Origin: Nitrosomonas stercoris | GTDB taxonomy: Bacteria > Pseudomonadota > Gammaproteobacteria > Burkholderiales > Nitrosomonadaceae | Assembly: GCA_006742785.1 (NCBI GenBank) | Contig: AP019755.1 | Coordinates: 1,550,001 to 1,614,000, forward strand | Length of the DNA stretch: 64,000 nucleotides | Reading direction: 5' to 3' | Part shown: positions 1 through 10,208 of the stretch, piece by piece | Layout of the letters: the number at the start of each line of letters is the position of its first letter | Numbering within the stretch: the stretch's first letter is position 1 | Program-made: the position numbers and the translations under genes | The notes under the pieces: model-generated | The model's database searches: none | Seen by the model: only the letters and a program-made list of their open reading frames with translations | Told to the model about the DNA's origin: nothing

Positions 1-1
1 C

Positions 2-1117
2 GATCCTGACATGACTTTTTGGCATCAGGAAAGTATTCGTCGAGGCGACACTATTGCTGCAATTCTTGCTCGTCTTGAAGTTAGTCAGAAAGACAAGCGG
101 CATTTTTTGGAAACGGTGCGAAATAATCAGGTCATGAATCAGCTCAGGCCCGGTGAAATTATTCATGCGGAAACCAGGCCAGATGGAGAGTTACTGACGC
201 TACGTTATTTTTATGGAAATGGCGAGCAGTTTCAGGTCGAAAAGATAGATGACACGTTTGAATTAAGCAAACAATCCACTGCAGATGGTACTACACGTAT
301 TCAGGTTACATCTGGAATAATTACCACGTCCTTGTTTGCAGCAGTAGATAAAGCAGATTTGCCAAGTACAGTTGCTTCTCAAATGATAGAAATATTTTCC
401 AGTAGTATTGATTTTCATCGTGATGTGCGTAAGGGAGACCGTTTTACTGTTGTTTATGAGTCGACACAGGATGAAAGTGGAAAAGTGCAGGTTGGGCGTG
501 TACTGGCAGTCGATTTTTTTAATAAAAAGAAAGCGAGTCGTGCTGTTTATTTTAAATCGCCTGACGGAACAGATGGGTATTACACACCACAAGGAGAAAA
601 TTTAAATAAGCCGTTTTTGATGGCGCCGTTGAAATTTTCTCGAATTAGCTCAGGATTTAGTAATGGGCGCTATCATCCGATACTGAAGCGTTGGCGTGCC
701 CATAAAGGAATTGATTATGCAGCACCTACAGGAACGCCGATTATGGCAACTGCAGATGGCGTAGTCGAGTTTAAAGGCTGGCAAAAGGGTTATGGCAATC
801 TGATTGTACTTAAGCATGATGCTCAATACAGTTCGGCCTATGGTCATTTATCAAAATTTAGTAAAACATTGCATAATGGCGCACGTGTTAAGCAAGGTGA
901 TGTGATTGGCTTTGTAGGTGCAACTGGGATGGCCACAGGACCTCATCTTCATTATGAATTGCGTGTTAATGGCGTGCAGCGCGATCCCTCCAAAATTGTT
1001 ATGCCAGTCGCACAATCGGTTGGCAAAAAACATTACGGAGAGTTTCGTAAGCAAACTAGAGAACTGATTTCTCGCCTGGATTTATTGCGTAATACACGTT
1101 TTGTAGCGTTAAATTAA
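2..1117 (+). CDS. M23 family murein endopeptidase (LytM domain), 5' end outside window
   Basis: The frame is open to the left edge, so the N-terminus (probably a signal or anchor segment) is missing; the first Met seen is at base 11. The C-terminal third is a LytM/M23 zinc peptidase domain. Counting from that Met, the zinc-ligand motif H-x3-D lies at about H231/D235 (AHKGIDYAAP) and the HLH motif at H312/H314 (GPHLHYEL). Such enzymes cut peptide cross-bridges of peptidoglycan in the periplasm during growth or division. The upstream part resembles the N-terminal region of MepM/YebA-type proteins. The next gene, anmK, recycles anhydro-MurNAc, so both concern wall turnover. The family call is firm; the exact in vivo substrate is not shown. 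Confidence 0.9.
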   Translation, partial: DPDMTFWHQESIRRGDTIAAILARLEVSQKDKRHFLETVRNNQVMNQLRPGEIIHAETRPDGELLTLRYFYGNGEQFQVEKIDDTFELSKQSTADGTTRIQVTSGIITTSLFAAVDKADLPSTVASQMIEIFSSSIDFHRDVRKGDRFTVVYESTQDESGKVQVGRVLAVDFFNKKKASRAVYFKSPDGTDGYYTPQGENLNKPFLMAPLKFSRISSGFSNGRYHPILKRWRAHKGIDYAAPTGTPIMATADGVVEFKGWQKGYGNLIVLKHDAQYSSAYGHLSKFSKTLHNGARVKQGDVIGFVGATGMATGPHLHYELRVNGVQRDPSKIVMPVAQSVGKKHYGEFRKQTRELISRLDLLRNTRFVALN

Positions 1118-1147
1118 TGGTTTGTAAGTAATTAAAAACACTGTCGC

Positions 1148-2245
1148 ATGTATTACATCGGTATTATGTCAGGTACCAGCCTGGATGGTGTAGATGCGGT
1201 ATTAGTCGATTTTTCTGTCGCTACATGCTCACTCATCGGCGCTTGCTATATTGCATATGATGTTTCGCTTCAGCAGGATTTGCTGGCATTGTGTCAGAGA
1301 GGCGAAAATGAGTTACATCGTGCGGCTTTGTTAGCTAATAAATTAGCGGGTTTATATGCACAGGCAGTGACTCAATTACTTGAGCAGCATGCAATCGATC
1401 CTGAAGAGATTGCGGCAATTGGCTGTCATGGGCAAACAGTACGTCATTATCCCCAACCAGAAAATCAATATAGTATTCAACTGATAAATGGCGCTTTGTT
1501 AGCAGAGCTAACCAAGATCACCACCGTAACAGATTTTAGAAGTCGCGATATTGCTGCTGGAGGACAAGGTGCGCCACTGGTCCCTGCGTTTCATCAGGCA
1601 GTATTTTCTCACTCAGAAGTACATCGTTTGATCATCAATATAGGCGGTATTGCTAATATTACCAGTTTGCCCGTTGCGGATGAGGTGAGTGGATTTGATT
1701 GTGGACCAGGCAATATGCTGATGGATGCTTGGTGTCAGCAACACACTGGCCAACGTTATGATCGTGATGGATTATGGGCCCGATCAGGCAAAATAATTTA
1801 CGCATTGCTGGAAAATTTATTGCGTTTTCCCTATTTTTCTTTGCCACCTCCTAAAAGTACTGGTCGAGAAATGTTTGCCATTGATTGGTTATTGCCTTAT
1901 TTGACGGGTAAAGAAGCTGCGCAAGATGTACAGGCAACACTGTTACAGCTAACTGTGCAGAGCATTGCAGATGCAGTACGAACTTGTTATCCGACAGCTC
2001 GTGAACTTTATCTGTGTGGTGGCGGGGCGCATAACAGTTTTTTGGTTACTCAGCTGCAGAAGCAGAAAGAGTTGTCAGCGTGCCAAATCAAACGTACTGA
2101 TGTGTTAGGTATCGAAGCAGATTGGGTCGAAGCATGTGCTTTTGCTTGGCTGGCACAACAATCTATGATGCGTGTCGTAGGTAATCTCCCAGCTGTCACG
2201 GGTGCGGCAGGTAAGCGAGTGCTGGGTGCAATTTATCCTGCTTGA
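1148..2245 (+). CDS. anmK: Anhydro-N-acetylmuramic acid kinase
   Basis: Complete 365-residue protein, the usual family length. It opens with the glycine-rich ATP-binding motif IGIMSGTSLDGVD and keeps the conserved GCHGQTVRH, NIGGIANIT and DCGPGNMLMD blocks. AnmK opens and phosphorylates 1,6-anhydro-MurNAc released from murein, giving MurNAc-6-phosphate in the cytoplasm for recycling. It starts 30 bases after the M23 peptidase gene on the same strand, so the two may be cotranscribed. The ATG at 1148 is followed directly by the conserved motif, which supports the start, although no strong Shine-Dalgarno is visible. Confidence 0.95.
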   Translation: MYYIGIMSGTSLDGVDAVLVDFSVATCSLIGACYIAYDVSLQQDLLALCQRGENELHRAALLANKLAGLYAQAVTQLLEQHAIDPEEIAAIGCHGQTVRHYPQPENQYSIQLINGALLAELTKITTVTDFRSRDIAAGGQGAPLVPAFHQAVFSHSEVHRLIINIGGIANITSLPVADEVSGFDCGPGNMLMDAWCQQHTGQRYDRDGLWARSGKIIYALLENLLRFPYFSLPPPKSTGREMFAIDWLLPYLTGKEAAQDVQATLLQLTVQSIADAVRTCYPTARELYLCGGGAHNSFLVTQLQKQKELSACQIKRTDVLGIEADWVEACAFAWLAQQSMMRVVGNLPAVTGAAGKRVLGAIYPA

Positions 2246-2322
2246 TTTTTATTTAGCCAACCTTTTGTTTGTATAACCCTTTTCTTGATTGGCGTCTTAA
2301 ACAAGCTCCTACAAATAGATTC

Positions 2323-2691
2323 TTACACTGAGAATGAGGATCCACAACCACAGGTGCTAGCAGCAGAAGGATTTTTTATAACAAATTGTGCGCCCTGAGC
2401 ATTTTCCTGATAATCAATTTCTGCTCCCATTAGGTACTGAATGCTCATGGAATCCACCAAGAGTTTAACCTCCTGCTTTTCAATGACAAAATCGTCTTCA
2501 TTAATAATCTCGTCAAATGTAAAGCCGTATTGGAATCCAGAGCAGCCGCCACCGCTCACAAAAACTCTTAATTTTAGTTCTGGGTTTTCTTCTTCGTGAA
2601 TCAGTTCTTTGACCTTGTTGGCCGCTGTATCAGTGAAAAAAAGTGGAGGTTGTTGTGTGGTGCTGGTTTCTTCTTGAGTGAGTGTATTCAT
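2323..2691 (-). CDS. erpA: Iron-sulfur cluster insertion protein ErpA (A-type carrier)
   Basis: 122 residues. The HesB/IscA fold is shown by [16 protein letters not shown] with Cys50 and the C-terminal CGC pair (Cys114, Cys116); these three cysteines bind the Fe-S cluster. ErpA carries [2Fe-2S]/[4Fe-4S] clusters to apo-targets; the window also encodes a Fe-S enzyme that could use it (IspH). There is a polar N-terminal extension of about 15 residues rich in Thr, Gln and Glu. The gene converges with anmK. The acidic and aromatic signature (GFTFDE) favours ErpA over IscA, but the paralogues are close. Confidence 0.92.
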   Translation of the reverse strand: MNTLTQEETSTTQQPPLFFTDTAANKVKELIHEEENPELKLRVFVSGGGCSGFQYGFTFDEIINEDDFVIEKQEVKLLVDSMSIQYLMGAEIDYQENAQGAQFVIKNPSAASTCGCGSSFSV

Positions 2692-2848
2692 TTTATTTAC
2701 TTGTAATTATTAAATCTTACTGTCTTTAGCAGACAATTAACAAAGCATTGCGTTCACATATCAGAAATTAGAAAAGTAAGTGTTGCATATGCTTAAAGAA
2801 AGAGAAAGGCTGCAGCATGTTTTGCAGCCATTGCTCTTTGATTATCTG

Positions 2849-3238
2849 TCACACAGTTTTTTTCTGGATAAATTCAATTTTGTAACCGTCTGGATCTTCT
2901 ATGAAAGCAATAACTGTTGTTCCATGTTTCATGGGGCCAGCTTCCCGTGTGACGCGTCCCCCAAGTTCTTTGACTTTTTTACAGGCTTCATATGCATTAT
3001 CTACTTCAATGGCAATATGTCCAAAACCTGTTCCGAGATCGTAATGATCAGTATCCCAATTATGGGTTAGCTCCAAAACAGTGCCTTCGGCTTCGCTCTG
3101 GTAGCCAACAAATGCCAATGTAAATTTTCCTTCAGGGTAATCCTTGCGCCGTAGAACTTGCATACCTAATACATCTGTATAAAACTGGATGGATCGTTCT
3201 AGATTACCCACTCGCAACATAGTATGGAGAATACGCAT
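2849..3238 (-). CDS. gloA: Lactoylglutathione lyase (glyoxalase I)
   Basis: 129 residues, the typical length of proteobacterial Ni-dependent GloA. It starts [17 protein letters not shown], with metal-ligand His5, and has the ELTHNW and [10 protein letters not shown] blocks with the other conserved ligand positions, ending with [11 protein letters not shown]. It converts the methylglyoxal-glutathione hemithioacetal into S-lactoylglutathione. The gene shares a TAATG overlap with the rubredoxin gene upstream (3236-3240), so the two are translationally coupled. Confidence 0.95.
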   Translation of the reverse strand: MRILHTMLRVGNLERSIQFYTDVLGMQVLRRKDYPEGKFTLAFVGYQSEAEGTVLELTHNWDTDHYDLGTGFGHIAIEVDNAYEACKKVKELGGRVTREAGPMKHGTTVIAFIEDPDGYKIEFIQKKTV

Positions 3239-3426
3239 TATATTTTTACCATTTCAAAATCTTCTTTACGAGCACCACATTCCGGACAGGTCCAATTTAT
3301 GGGAACATCCTCCCAACGCGTTCCAGCAGGAATGCCGTCTTGTGGCCATCCTTCTGCTTCATCGTAGATAAAACCGCAAATCATACACATGTAACGCTGA
3401 AGAACCGGATTGTTTTCTGTAGTCAT
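3238..3426 (-). CDS. rubA: Rubredoxin
   Basis: 62 residues with the two rubredoxin knuckles C-x2-C: Cys14/Cys17 (MCMICGF) and Cys47/Cys50 (CPECGA). These hold one iron for single-electron transfer in the cytoplasm. The spacing and the hydrophobic residues between the pairs ([17 protein letters not shown]) are standard. The gene overlaps gloA at its stop. A rubredoxin-type NAD(P)H reductase gene lies 5 kb away at 8512 and is a plausible electron donor. Rubredoxin next to thiD is common in betaproteobacteria; here thiD is divergent. Confidence 0.95.
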   Translation of the reverse strand: MTTENNPVLQRYMCMICGFIYDEAEGWPQDGIPAGTRWEDVPINWTCPECGARKEDFEMVKI

Positions 3427-3478
3427 AATAGATAAGTAGGTTTGCTTAAGTTAAAATAACATTTTACGGTATTAATAC

Positions 3479-4348
3479 ATGTCACTACCACCTCCAATTG
3501 TACTATCCTTTGCCGGCAGCGACCCAAGCGGTGGTGCTGGCATTCAGGCAGATATATTAACGCTGGCCGGAATGGGGTGCCATCCGCTTACGGTATTAAC
3601 GGCTATTACTGTACAGGATACAGTCGGCGTTGAAGATATCCTGGTAATGGATGCCGAATGGGTCATTGATCAAGCTAGAGCTGTATTGCAGGACATGCCG
3701 GTACAAGCGTTTAAGATAGGTTTGTTAGGCAGTGTTGAAATTGTTGCTGCAATTACTGAGGTTATATCGGATTATCCAGATATTCCATTGGTGGTAGATC
3801 CGGTACTGGCTTCTGGGCGAGGAGATATGTTCGCAGATGAGGATGTGATTGATGCCATGCGTGAGATGTTGTTCCCTCAGGCAACTATTGTTACTCCCAA
3901 CAGCATTGAAGCAAGGCGTATTGCGTTTGATGACGATGATGATGAGCTGGAAACGATGGATCTTAAACGCAGTGCTGATCGACTATTGCAATGGGGGTGT
4001 CATTATGTGTTGATCAAAGGGGCGCATGAAAATACTCCTGAAGTGGTTAATGTACTGTATGACGTCAGCGGCATTGTCCGTTCTGATGCATGGCAGCGTT
4101 TACCGGGTCCATTTCATGGTTCAGGTTGTACTTTGGCATCAGCAATAGCTGCATCACTTGCTCATGGCCTAACGATTATGGACAGTGTTTACCAAGCGCA
4201 AGAATTTACTTGGCATACGCTTAAGGCAGGGTTTCGTCCTGGTATGGGGCAATATCTTCCTAACAGATTTTTTTGGGCAGAAGAGTTGCATGACGAAGAG
4301 GATGTGACCCATTCCAAAAATAAAGCTACAGAAATTGAATCAAATTAA
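3479..4348 (+). CDS. thiD: Hydroxymethylpyrimidine/phosphomethylpyrimidine kinase
   Basis: 289 residues, ribokinase-like fold. It opens [21 protein letters not shown], the ThiD substrate and nucleotide motif, and carries [16 protein letters not shown] near the C-terminus with the catalytic base region. It phosphorylates HMP and HMP-P to HMP-PP for thiamine synthesis. An acidic insertion of alternating Asp/Glu (around residues 150-155) and a charged C-terminal tail are additions to the core. thiE starts 1 base after its stop, so thiD-thiE is an operon. I see no THI-box riboswitch in the short gap upstream. Confidence 0.95.
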   Translation: MSLPPPIVLSFAGSDPSGGAGIQADILTLAGMGCHPLTVLTAITVQDTVGVEDILVMDAEWVIDQARAVLQDMPVQAFKIGLLGSVEIVAAITEVISDYPDIPLVVDPVLASGRGDMFADEDVIDAMREMLFPQATIVTPNSIEARRIAFDDDDDELETMDLKRSADRLLQWGCHYVLIKGAHENTPEVVNVLYDVSGIVRSDAWQRLPGPFHGSGCTLASAIAASLAHGLTIMDSVYQAQEFTWHTLKAGFRPGMGQYLPNRFFWAEELHDEEDVTHSKNKATEIESN

Positions 4349-4349
4349 C

Positions 4350-4955
4350 ATGCGAGGTTTGTATGCGATTACACCTGATATTGAGGATACCGGGCAATTG
4401 TATGAGATGGTGCAACAAGCATTATCAGGTGGAGTAAGCTGGTTACAGTATCGTAACAAAAAAGCTGATGAGCAGTTGCTACGAGCACAAATTTTGAAGA
4501 TTCATCCTCTGTGTAAACAATTTCATGTTCCTCTGATTATTAATGATTATGTGGATTTAGCGTCACAACTTGCAGCAGATGGATTGCATGTTGGTGCGAC
4601 AGATGTTCCGTTGGTGATCGCACGGCGCAGCCTGGACCAGAAAATTATAGGCGTTTCTTGTTATAACCAGCTTGAGTGTGCCATTACTGCTGAACAAGCT
4701 GGAGCGGATTATGTTGCATTTGGTGCCTTTTATCCTTCGATTACTAAAACAGATGCGCAGCGCGCACCGATACATCTGTTGGAGGCAGCGAAAAAAGTGT
4801 TGCATGTTCCTGTGGTGGCAATTGGTGGTATCAATTTAGATAACGCTACTTCACTAATTGCTCACGGCTGTGATGCAATCGCTGTAAGCCAGGCTTTGTT
4901 TAGCGCACAAGATATTCAAGCAACTGCCCAACGTTTTTCAGCATTATTTCATTAA
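4350..4955 (+). CDS. thiE: Thiamine-phosphate synthase
   Basis: 201 residues from the ATG at 4350, which gives the expected [10 protein letters not shown] start; a TTG five codons upstream would overlap thiD and is less likely. Conserved blocks are [38 protein letters not shown] and [10 protein letters not shown], forming a TIM barrel that binds HMP-PP and the thiazole phosphate. It joins the two halves to form thiamine phosphate. It is translationally coupled to thiD; hemL follows 38 bases later on the same strand. Confidence 0.93.
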   Translation: MRGLYAITPDIEDTGQLYEMVQQALSGGVSWLQYRNKKADEQLLRAQILKIHPLCKQFHVPLIINDYVDLASQLAADGLHVGATDVPLVIARRSLDQKIIGVSCYNQLECAITAEQAGADYVAFGAFYPSITKTDAQRAPIHLLEAAKKVLHVPVVAIGGINLDNATSLIAHGCDAIAVSQALFSAQDIQATAQRFSALFH

Positions 4956-4993
4956 GCTATCAACTATTTATAATCTTTGAGAAAAATATTCCA

Positions 4994-6277
4994 ATGACAA
5001 TGACTAATCAACAATTATTCGAGCGTTCCTGTCAATATATTCCAGGAGGAGTAAATTCACCGGTACGTGCTTTTAAATCGGTTGGCGGTACTCCTGTTTT
5101 TTTTGAGCGCGGGCAAGGAGCTTATTTTTGGGATGTAGAAGGTAAATCTTATATTGATTATGTTGGATCCTGGGGCCCGTTGATTCTTGGACATGCACAG
5201 CCTGATGTGGTGAAAGTGGTGCAAGATGTAGCCAGCCGTGGTACTTCCTTTGGCGCCCCTACCGCAGCAGAACTGGAAATAGCTGAATTGTTATGTCAAT
5301 TATTGCCCTCTCTTGAATTGGTACGATTGGTAAGTTCTGGCACGGAAGCAGGGATGAGTGCTATTCGGCTAGCACGTGGTTATACCGGTAGAAACCGGAT
5401 CATCAAATTTGAAGGTTGTTATCATGGCCATGATGATGCTTTGTTAGTGAAAGCAGGTTCGGGTGCGTTGACTTTTGGGCATCCGAGTTCGGCGGGTGTT
5501 CCAGAGGAAACAGCTAGTCATACATTAGTGCTTAACTATAACGACGTTGCAGAGGTGGAAGAAACATTCAACAAGCTTGGCTCCGAAATTGCTGCAGTTA
5601 TTGTAGAGCCGATAGCAGGTAATATGAATCTGGTGCAAGCCTCTCCTCAGTTTCTGGAAACTTTGCGTACACTTTGCACAAAACACGGCAGCTTATTAAT
5701 TTTGGATGAGGTGATGACTGGTTTTCGTGTGGGATTGGAGTGTGCTCAGGGGTTATATGGCATTCAGCCGGATTTGACTATTTTGGGAAAAGTGATTGGT
5801 GGGGGGCTGCCAATGGCTGCTTTTGGCGGGCGCCGCGATATCATGGAACGCTTGGCACCACTAGGGCCAGTTTACCAAGCAGGCACACTTTCTGGCAATC
5901 CAGTTGCGGTAGCAGCTGGTCTGGAAACCTTGCGCCAAATACAAGCTCCGGGATTTTTTGATAAATTATCGAACATGACACGCAAGTTAACTGATGGGTT
6001 AACCGCTGCTGCCAAAAAACACGGAGTGGTATTCAGCGCGCAAGCAGTAGGAGGCATGTTTGGGATTTATTTCAGAGAGATACCCCCCAAAAGTTTTGAT
6101 GAAGTCATGGCTAGCGATCGTGATGCTTTTAATTGTTTTTTTCATGCAATGCTGGAAGAGGGCGTTTATTTCGCTCCTTCGGCATTTGAAGCTGGTTTTG
6201 TTTCAGCTGCACATGGTGATGCGGAAATTGATAAAACATTGGCTGCTGCTGATCGAGTATTTAGTCAAAAATCGTAA
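4994..6277 (+). CDS. hemL: Glutamate-1-semialdehyde 2,1-aminomutase
   Basis: 427 residues, class III PLP aminotransferase fold. Recognisable blocks are [18 protein letters not shown] at the N-terminus, [28 protein letters not shown], and the PLP-lysine motif [18 protein letters not shown]. It makes 5-aminolevulinate from glutamate-1-semialdehyde in the C5 haem pathway. Haem demand is high in an ammonia oxidiser with many cytochromes; hemF is also in this window (55140). Adjacency to thiDE is seen in many betaproteobacteria. Confidence 0.96.
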   Translation: MTMTNQQLFERSCQYIPGGVNSPVRAFKSVGGTPVFFERGQGAYFWDVEGKSYIDYVGSWGPLILGHAQPDVVKVVQDVASRGTSFGAPTAAELEIAELLCQLLPSLELVRLVSSGTEAGMSAIRLARGYTGRNRIIKFEGCYHGHDDALLVKAGSGALTFGHPSSAGVPEETASHTLVLNYNDVAEVEETFNKLGSEIAAVIVEPIAGNMNLVQASPQFLETLRTLCTKHGSLLILDEVMTGFRVGLECAQGLYGIQPDLTILGKVIGGGLPMAAFGGRRDIMERLAPLGPVYQAGTLSGNPVAVAAGLETLRQIQAPGFFDKLSNMTRKLTDGLTAAAKKHGVVFSAQAVGGMFGIYFREIPPKSFDEVMASDRDAFNCFFHAMLEEGVYFAPSAFEAGFVSAAHGDAEIDKTLAAADRVFSQKS

Positions 6278-6426
6278 CCGAATAGCACGATATAGTTTTT
6301 AATTTACTGTATGAGCAAAAACTTAATTTATGAAACTGAATGCCGTTTGTATTTTTCAAATCGACTGATTTTGATTCTTGCAATCGAAACAGCGTGTCAG
6401 TTCCATAACAAAAAACTTAACGAATT

Positions 6427-7209
6427 ATGATTATTTGCTTCCGCTGTTTCCGAAAATTGCTTGTGATCTTGGTGTTGGGGAGTGCACTCATTGGCTGTGC
6501 TTCCGTTAATAATCGATATGATCCGCTGGAGCCCATGAATCGTGCTGTTTTCTCGTTTAATGAAAAATTGGATGAAGTGGTAGCAGAACCTGTTGCCAGG
6601 GGTTATCAACAATTCGTTCCCTTTCCATTGAGAATGATTGTAGGTAACTTCTTCTCCAATCTGGATGATGTGGTGGTTGCTGCTAATGCCTTGTTACAGC
6701 TTAAATTTATGGATGCTTTGGCAAGTACAACACGTGTGGTAATCAATACAACTTTTGGCATGCTGGGAGCCATTGATTTGGCCAGCGATATTACACAAGT
6801 GAGTGATATTGATATCAGTAAACGTAATGAGGATTTTGGACAAACCTTGGGCTTCTATGGCGTAGCTAGTGGCCCTTATCTAGTCTTGCCAGTTTTAGGC
6901 CCAAGCTCAGTAAGAGATGCAATTGGAATTGGAGTGGATAGTACCCTTATTCATCCAGCACGTGCTATTTATACTGGCTTTGATTTGTTGACAGTGCGTT
7001 TCCCCGTGGCAACCGCAGAATTTATTGATAAGCGTGAGCAGTTACTGGGTTTGGATAAAACTTTGGAGGAAGCATCATTGGATAAATATGAATTTGTGCG
7101 AGATGCTTATCTACAAAGACGAGGTAGTCTGATTCAAAATAATGGTGCTTCACTCGAAGAAGAGTCGTTAGATTTTGATGAAGAAGAAATTATGCTAGAT
7201 GATGAATAA
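6427..7209 (+). CDS. mlaA: MlaA/VacJ family outer-membrane lipoprotein
   Basis: 260 residues. A lipoprotein signal peptide with lipobox LIGC puts the acylated Cys at about residue 24 (MIICFRCFRK basic start, hydrophobic VILVLGSALIG). The family motif NRYDPLEPMNRAVFSFNEKLD follows, then FPLRMIVGNFFSNLDDVVV. MlaA sits in the inner leaflet of the outer membrane with porins and removes surface-exposed phospholipids for retrograde transport. No other mla genes are adjacent. A strongly acidic C-terminal tail (SLDFDEEEIMLDDE) is unusual and may be lineage-specific. Confidence 0.9.
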   Translation: MIICFRCFRKLLVILVLGSALIGCASVNNRYDPLEPMNRAVFSFNEKLDEVVAEPVARGYQQFVPFPLRMIVGNFFSNLDDVVVAANALLQLKFMDALASTTRVVINTTFGMLGAIDLASDITQVSDIDISKRNEDFGQTLGFYGVASGPYLVLPVLGPSSVRDAIGIGVDSTLIHPARAIYTGFDLLTVRFPVATAEFIDKREQLLGLDKTLEEASLDKYEFVRDAYLQRRGSLIQNNGASLEEESLDFDEEEIMLDDE

Positions 7210-7282
7210 TAAATGAAGATGATAGTTAATTAGTAGGATAAAAGCTAACAAATTACTCGAGATTTTTCAGAGCTTCCTAGCG

Positions 7283-7322
7283 AAACCAGAATGGATAGAA
7301 ATGATCTACCCAATCTGGTTTA
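7283..7322. terminator. Imperfect hairpin between convergent mlaA and htpX
   Basis: Arms AACCAGAATGGATAG and CTACCCAATCTGGTT pair with two mismatches, with a short A+T-rich tail on the plus side. Its place between two convergent stop codons fits a shared terminator. The U-tract is weak. Confidence 0.5.
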
Positions 7323-7327
7323 TTTCA

Positions 7328-8206
7328 TTAAGCTGATTGTAATGCGCGAATGCGTTCTTCTAAGGGGGGATGTGACATGAATAAATGTCCCACTCGATTT
7401 TTTCTTCCCGAGATACCGAAAGCTTCAATTTTCTCAGGTAAGTGCGAAGGCTCATATTCCTGCTGTAAGCGACGCAATGCGGCGATCATTTTGTCACGGC
7501 CAGAAATTTTCGCACTGCCAGCATCCGCACGAAATTCGCGTTGGCGGCTAAACCACATGACAATTATCGTAGCGAGCACACCCAATACTAATTGTGCAAT
7601 GAGGCTAGTAATAAAATAAGCTGGCCCATGTCCTTCTTCAGTACGAAAGACTGCTCGATCAATTAGGTGGCCGATGATACGAGAAAGGAAAATTACAAAA
7701 GTATTGACTACTCCTTGAATCAATGCCAGCGTCACCATATCGCCATTAGCGACGTGCGTGACTTCGTGAGCCAATACTGCTTCTGCTTCATCACGATTCA
7801 TTTTTTGTAATAACCCTGAGCTGACGGCTACTAATGCGTTATTCCGATTCATGCCTGTAGCAAATGCATTGATATCGGGTGAATCATAAATAGCCACCTC
7901 TGGCATACCAATGCCAGCTGCTTTGGCTTGTCGACGTACAGTTTCTACTAACCAACCTTCAGTAGAGTTGGATGGGATTTCAATAACTGTTGCGCCAGTC
8001 ATGTGCTTAGCGCTCCACTTGGACATGGCGAGTGAGATCAGTGAGCCACCAAATCCGATGACAGCAGATAACACCAATAATGCATTGAAATTTAATCCGC
8101 TCCCATCCTCATCCAGAACATGGTCGATGCCAAGTAGGCGCAATGTGATGCTCAACATCACTAGTATGGCAAGGTTCGTTACGATAAAAAGAAAAATTCG
8201 TTTCAT
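7328..8206 (-). CDS. htpX: Membrane zinc metalloprotease HtpX
   Basis: 292 residues from the ATG at 8206, preceded by AAGGA at good spacing; an upstream in-frame ATG at 8260 lacks such a site and adds 18 polar residues. M48 family: zinc motif HEVTH at residues 147-151, two N-terminal membrane segments (about 5-25 and 40-60) and further hydrophobic segments after the active site (about 158-180 and 190-215). HtpX degrades misfolded inner-membrane proteins alongside FtsH, which is encoded at 58217. In other proteobacteria it is envelope-stress or heat induced; I do not see a clear heat-shock promoter here. Confidence 0.94.
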   Translation of the reverse strand: MKRIFLFIVTNLAILVMLSITLRLLGIDHVLDEDGSGLNFNALLVLSAVIGFGGSLISLAMSKWSAKHMTGATVIEIPSNSTEGWLVETVRRQAKAAGIGMPEVAIYDSPDINAFATGMNRNNALVAVSSGLLQKMNRDEAEAVLAHEVTHVANGDMVTLALIQGVVNTFVIFLSRIIGHLIDRAVFRTEEGHGPAYFITSLIAQLVLGVLATIIVMWFSRQREFRADAGSAKISGRDKMIAALRRLQQEYEPSHLPEKIEAFGISGRKNRVGHLFMSHPPLEERIRALQSA

Positions 8207-8511
8207 TATTCTTTCCTTCAGGTTTATTAATTTGTGTGTTTGTTTTTGAATGTAATCCAAGACAATTGTTCAAAGTGGGAGTTATATAGTGACATATTGT
8301 TGGATAACAAGTCATCGGAGGATCGCTTTTGTTATATGTACTATATCTCTCTGAATTCGCTGAGATTACGATACAATAAAAAGGCGTCAAGTCTATCTTG
8401 ATCTTTATATTGCGGCAAGATTTTATCAACCAAATTCTCCAATGAATTCAGTTAATTGTTATTTTTAAGCAAGATAATGAGCGGTTGTAATTAAACAGGG
8501 TACGTATCAAT
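8207..8511. other. Intergenic region between divergent htpX and reductase genes
   Basis: About 305 bases, A+T-rich, which must hold promoters for both divergent genes. No open frame, RNA gene or strong repeat was recognised; no promoter box could be assigned with confidence. Confidence 0.5.
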
Positions 8512-9666
8512 ATGAGTTTATCGTCAGTGGTGGTGGTAGGAAGTGGGTTAGCGGGTTATACAGTGGTGCGAGAGTTGCGCAGATTGGATTCTGATGTATC
8601 AATTACGTTGCTTTCCGCAGATCATGCAGGTTTTTATTCGAAGCCGATGTTATCCAATGCATTGGCAACGGGAAAAATTCCTGATGCCATTATAAATTCC
8701 AGCGCTGAGCAGATGGCTGAGCAATTAAGCATTACGATACGGCCCTATACGCATGTTGATGCGATTGATACATCTGAGCGCTCTGTCCATTTTGAAAATG
8801 GTGCACCGTTAGTTTATAGCCATCTTGTATTGGCTGTCGGTGCAAATCCGGTACGTTTGCCTATCCTTGGGGATGGAGCTGATGAAATATTGTCTATTAA
8901 TAATTTGGATGATTATCGTAAATTCCGTGAAAACTTGGAAGATAAGCGTCATGTGGCGATTTTAGGGGCTGGGCTCATTGGTTGTGAATTTGCTAATGAT
9001 CTTGCAGCCAAGAGGTACCAGGTGACCGTTTTTGATGTGAGTTCTCAACCTTTGGGACGCTTATTACCACCAGAAGCAGGTCAGTTTTTTCGTGACAAGC
9101 TCACGACAGCAGGCGTAAATTTTGTACTTGATACTGCGATTGAAAAAATAGATAAAGTAAATGGAAGCTACTATTTACATTACCGAGATGGAGGCATGGT
9201 GCAGGCCGATATGGTGTTATCTGCGGTTGGCTTACAGCCGCATACCAATCTGGCTACAGCTACTGGTATTCAGATTAACCGCGGCATTGTGATTGATCGT
9301 TATTTGCAAACGAGCATACAAAATATTTATGCTTTAGGGGATTGTGCAGAAGTAGCGGGTAAGGTGCTACCTTTTATTTTGCCGATTTCGTATGCTGGTC
9401 GGGCACTGGCTGCGACGCTTGCTGGTAACCCGACGTTGTTGCGTTATCCGGCAATGCCAGTCATGGTGAAAACACCGGCTTGTCCGACAATTGTTGCTCC
9501 GCCTGCAGCTGAAGCAGAAGGCATATGGAAAGTTGAAACAGTTGAGAATGGCATGAAAGCGTTGTATCAAGATAAGGTGGGTAATTTGCTTGGCTTTGCT
9601 CTATTGGGTGCAGCAACTAGTGAGCGAGGTGCGTTGACAGCTTTGCTCCCTCCCATTTTGGACTGA
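8512..9666 (+). CDS. Rubredoxin-type FAD-dependent NAD(P)H oxidoreductase
   Basis: 384 residues. The N-terminal FAD-binding GxGxxG motif is VVGSGLAGYTV and the central NAD(P)H-binding Rossmann motif is AILGAGLIGCEFA. The conserved FAD-binding aspartate lies in NIYALGDCAEV. The domain order matches the pyridine nucleotide-disulfide reductase family without the redox disulfide, as in rubredoxin-NAD reductases (RubB/AlkT, NorW). The ATG at 8512 sits next to the first motif. A rubredoxin gene at 3238 is the obvious candidate acceptor, but this pairing is inference. Confidence 0.88.
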   Translation: MSLSSVVVVGSGLAGYTVVRELRRLDSDVSITLLSADHAGFYSKPMLSNALATGKIPDAIINSSAEQMAEQLSITIRPYTHVDAIDTSERSVHFENGAPLVYSHLVLAVGANPVRLPILGDGADEILSINNLDDYRKFRENLEDKRHVAILGAGLIGCEFANDLAAKRYQVTVFDVSSQPLGRLLPPEAGQFFRDKLTTAGVNFVLDTAIEKIDKVNGSYYLHYRDGGMVQADMVLSAVGLQPHTNLATATGIQINRGIVIDRYLQTSIQNIYALGDCAEVAGKVLPFILPISYAGRALAATLAGNPTLLRYPAMPVMVKTPACPTIVAPPAAEAEGIWKVETVENGMKALYQDKVGNLLGFALLGAATSERGALTALLPPILD

Positions 9667-9729
9667 AAAATTAATATCACACTACGCGATGAGAACGGAG
9701 TAGAGTTTGTGCTGACTAAAGGGAACGAG

Positions 9730-10032
9730 ATGTTTTATTTGATATACGGTGAAGATGTGCCAAATAGCCTGGCACAAAGAAAAGTAAGTCGGCCAGCGCA
9801 TTTGGCTCGCATCCAGGCATTGCAAGATCAGGGAAAATTATTGTTGGCAGGCCCATGTCCAGCAATTGATGGCGCAGATCCTGGCCCAGCAGGCTTTACA
9901 GGCAGTTTAATAGTGGCTGAATTTCCATCGTTAGAAAGCGCTCAGGAATGGGCTGCTGCTGATCCCTATTTAAGTGAGGGAGTTTACGCTAAAGTGACTG
10001 TCAAGCCGTTTAAGAAGGTTTTGCCTGAGTAA
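9730..10032 (+). CDS. YciI-like protein
   Basis: 100 residues from the ATG at 9730, preceded by AAAGGGAACGAG; an in-frame GTG at 9709 is less likely because the family starts with MFYLIYGED. The blocks [38 protein letters not shown] and the C-terminal VKPFKKV are typical of YciI. The fold is a small ferredoxin-like dimer with a conserved His-Asp pair; its biochemical role in most bacteria is unknown. Many betaproteobacteria place yciI before a parvulin gene, as here (176-base gap). Confidence 0.85.
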   Translation: MFYLIYGEDVPNSLAQRKVSRPAHLARIQALQDQGKLLLAGPCPAIDGADPGPAGFTGSLIVAEFPSLESAQEWAAADPYLSEGVYAKVTVKPFKKVLPE

Positions 10033-10208
10033 ATTAGTTATATGCGTAGATTTTTGGTCTTATTGAGAAAAGATACGGCCCAAATTACAAAATTTGTTTG
10101 TTTCCAAAAGAGATATATAAGAATATATTTATACCTTGTTAATATATATGCTTTTGGGATTGTCCGGATAAAATTTATTATTTACTTTAACTTTTTAGAG
10201 GAAATTGT

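Noticed and set aside
8207..8340. Heat-shock (sigma-32) promoter before htpX
   Set aside because: No pair of boxes with acceptable match and spacing was found.
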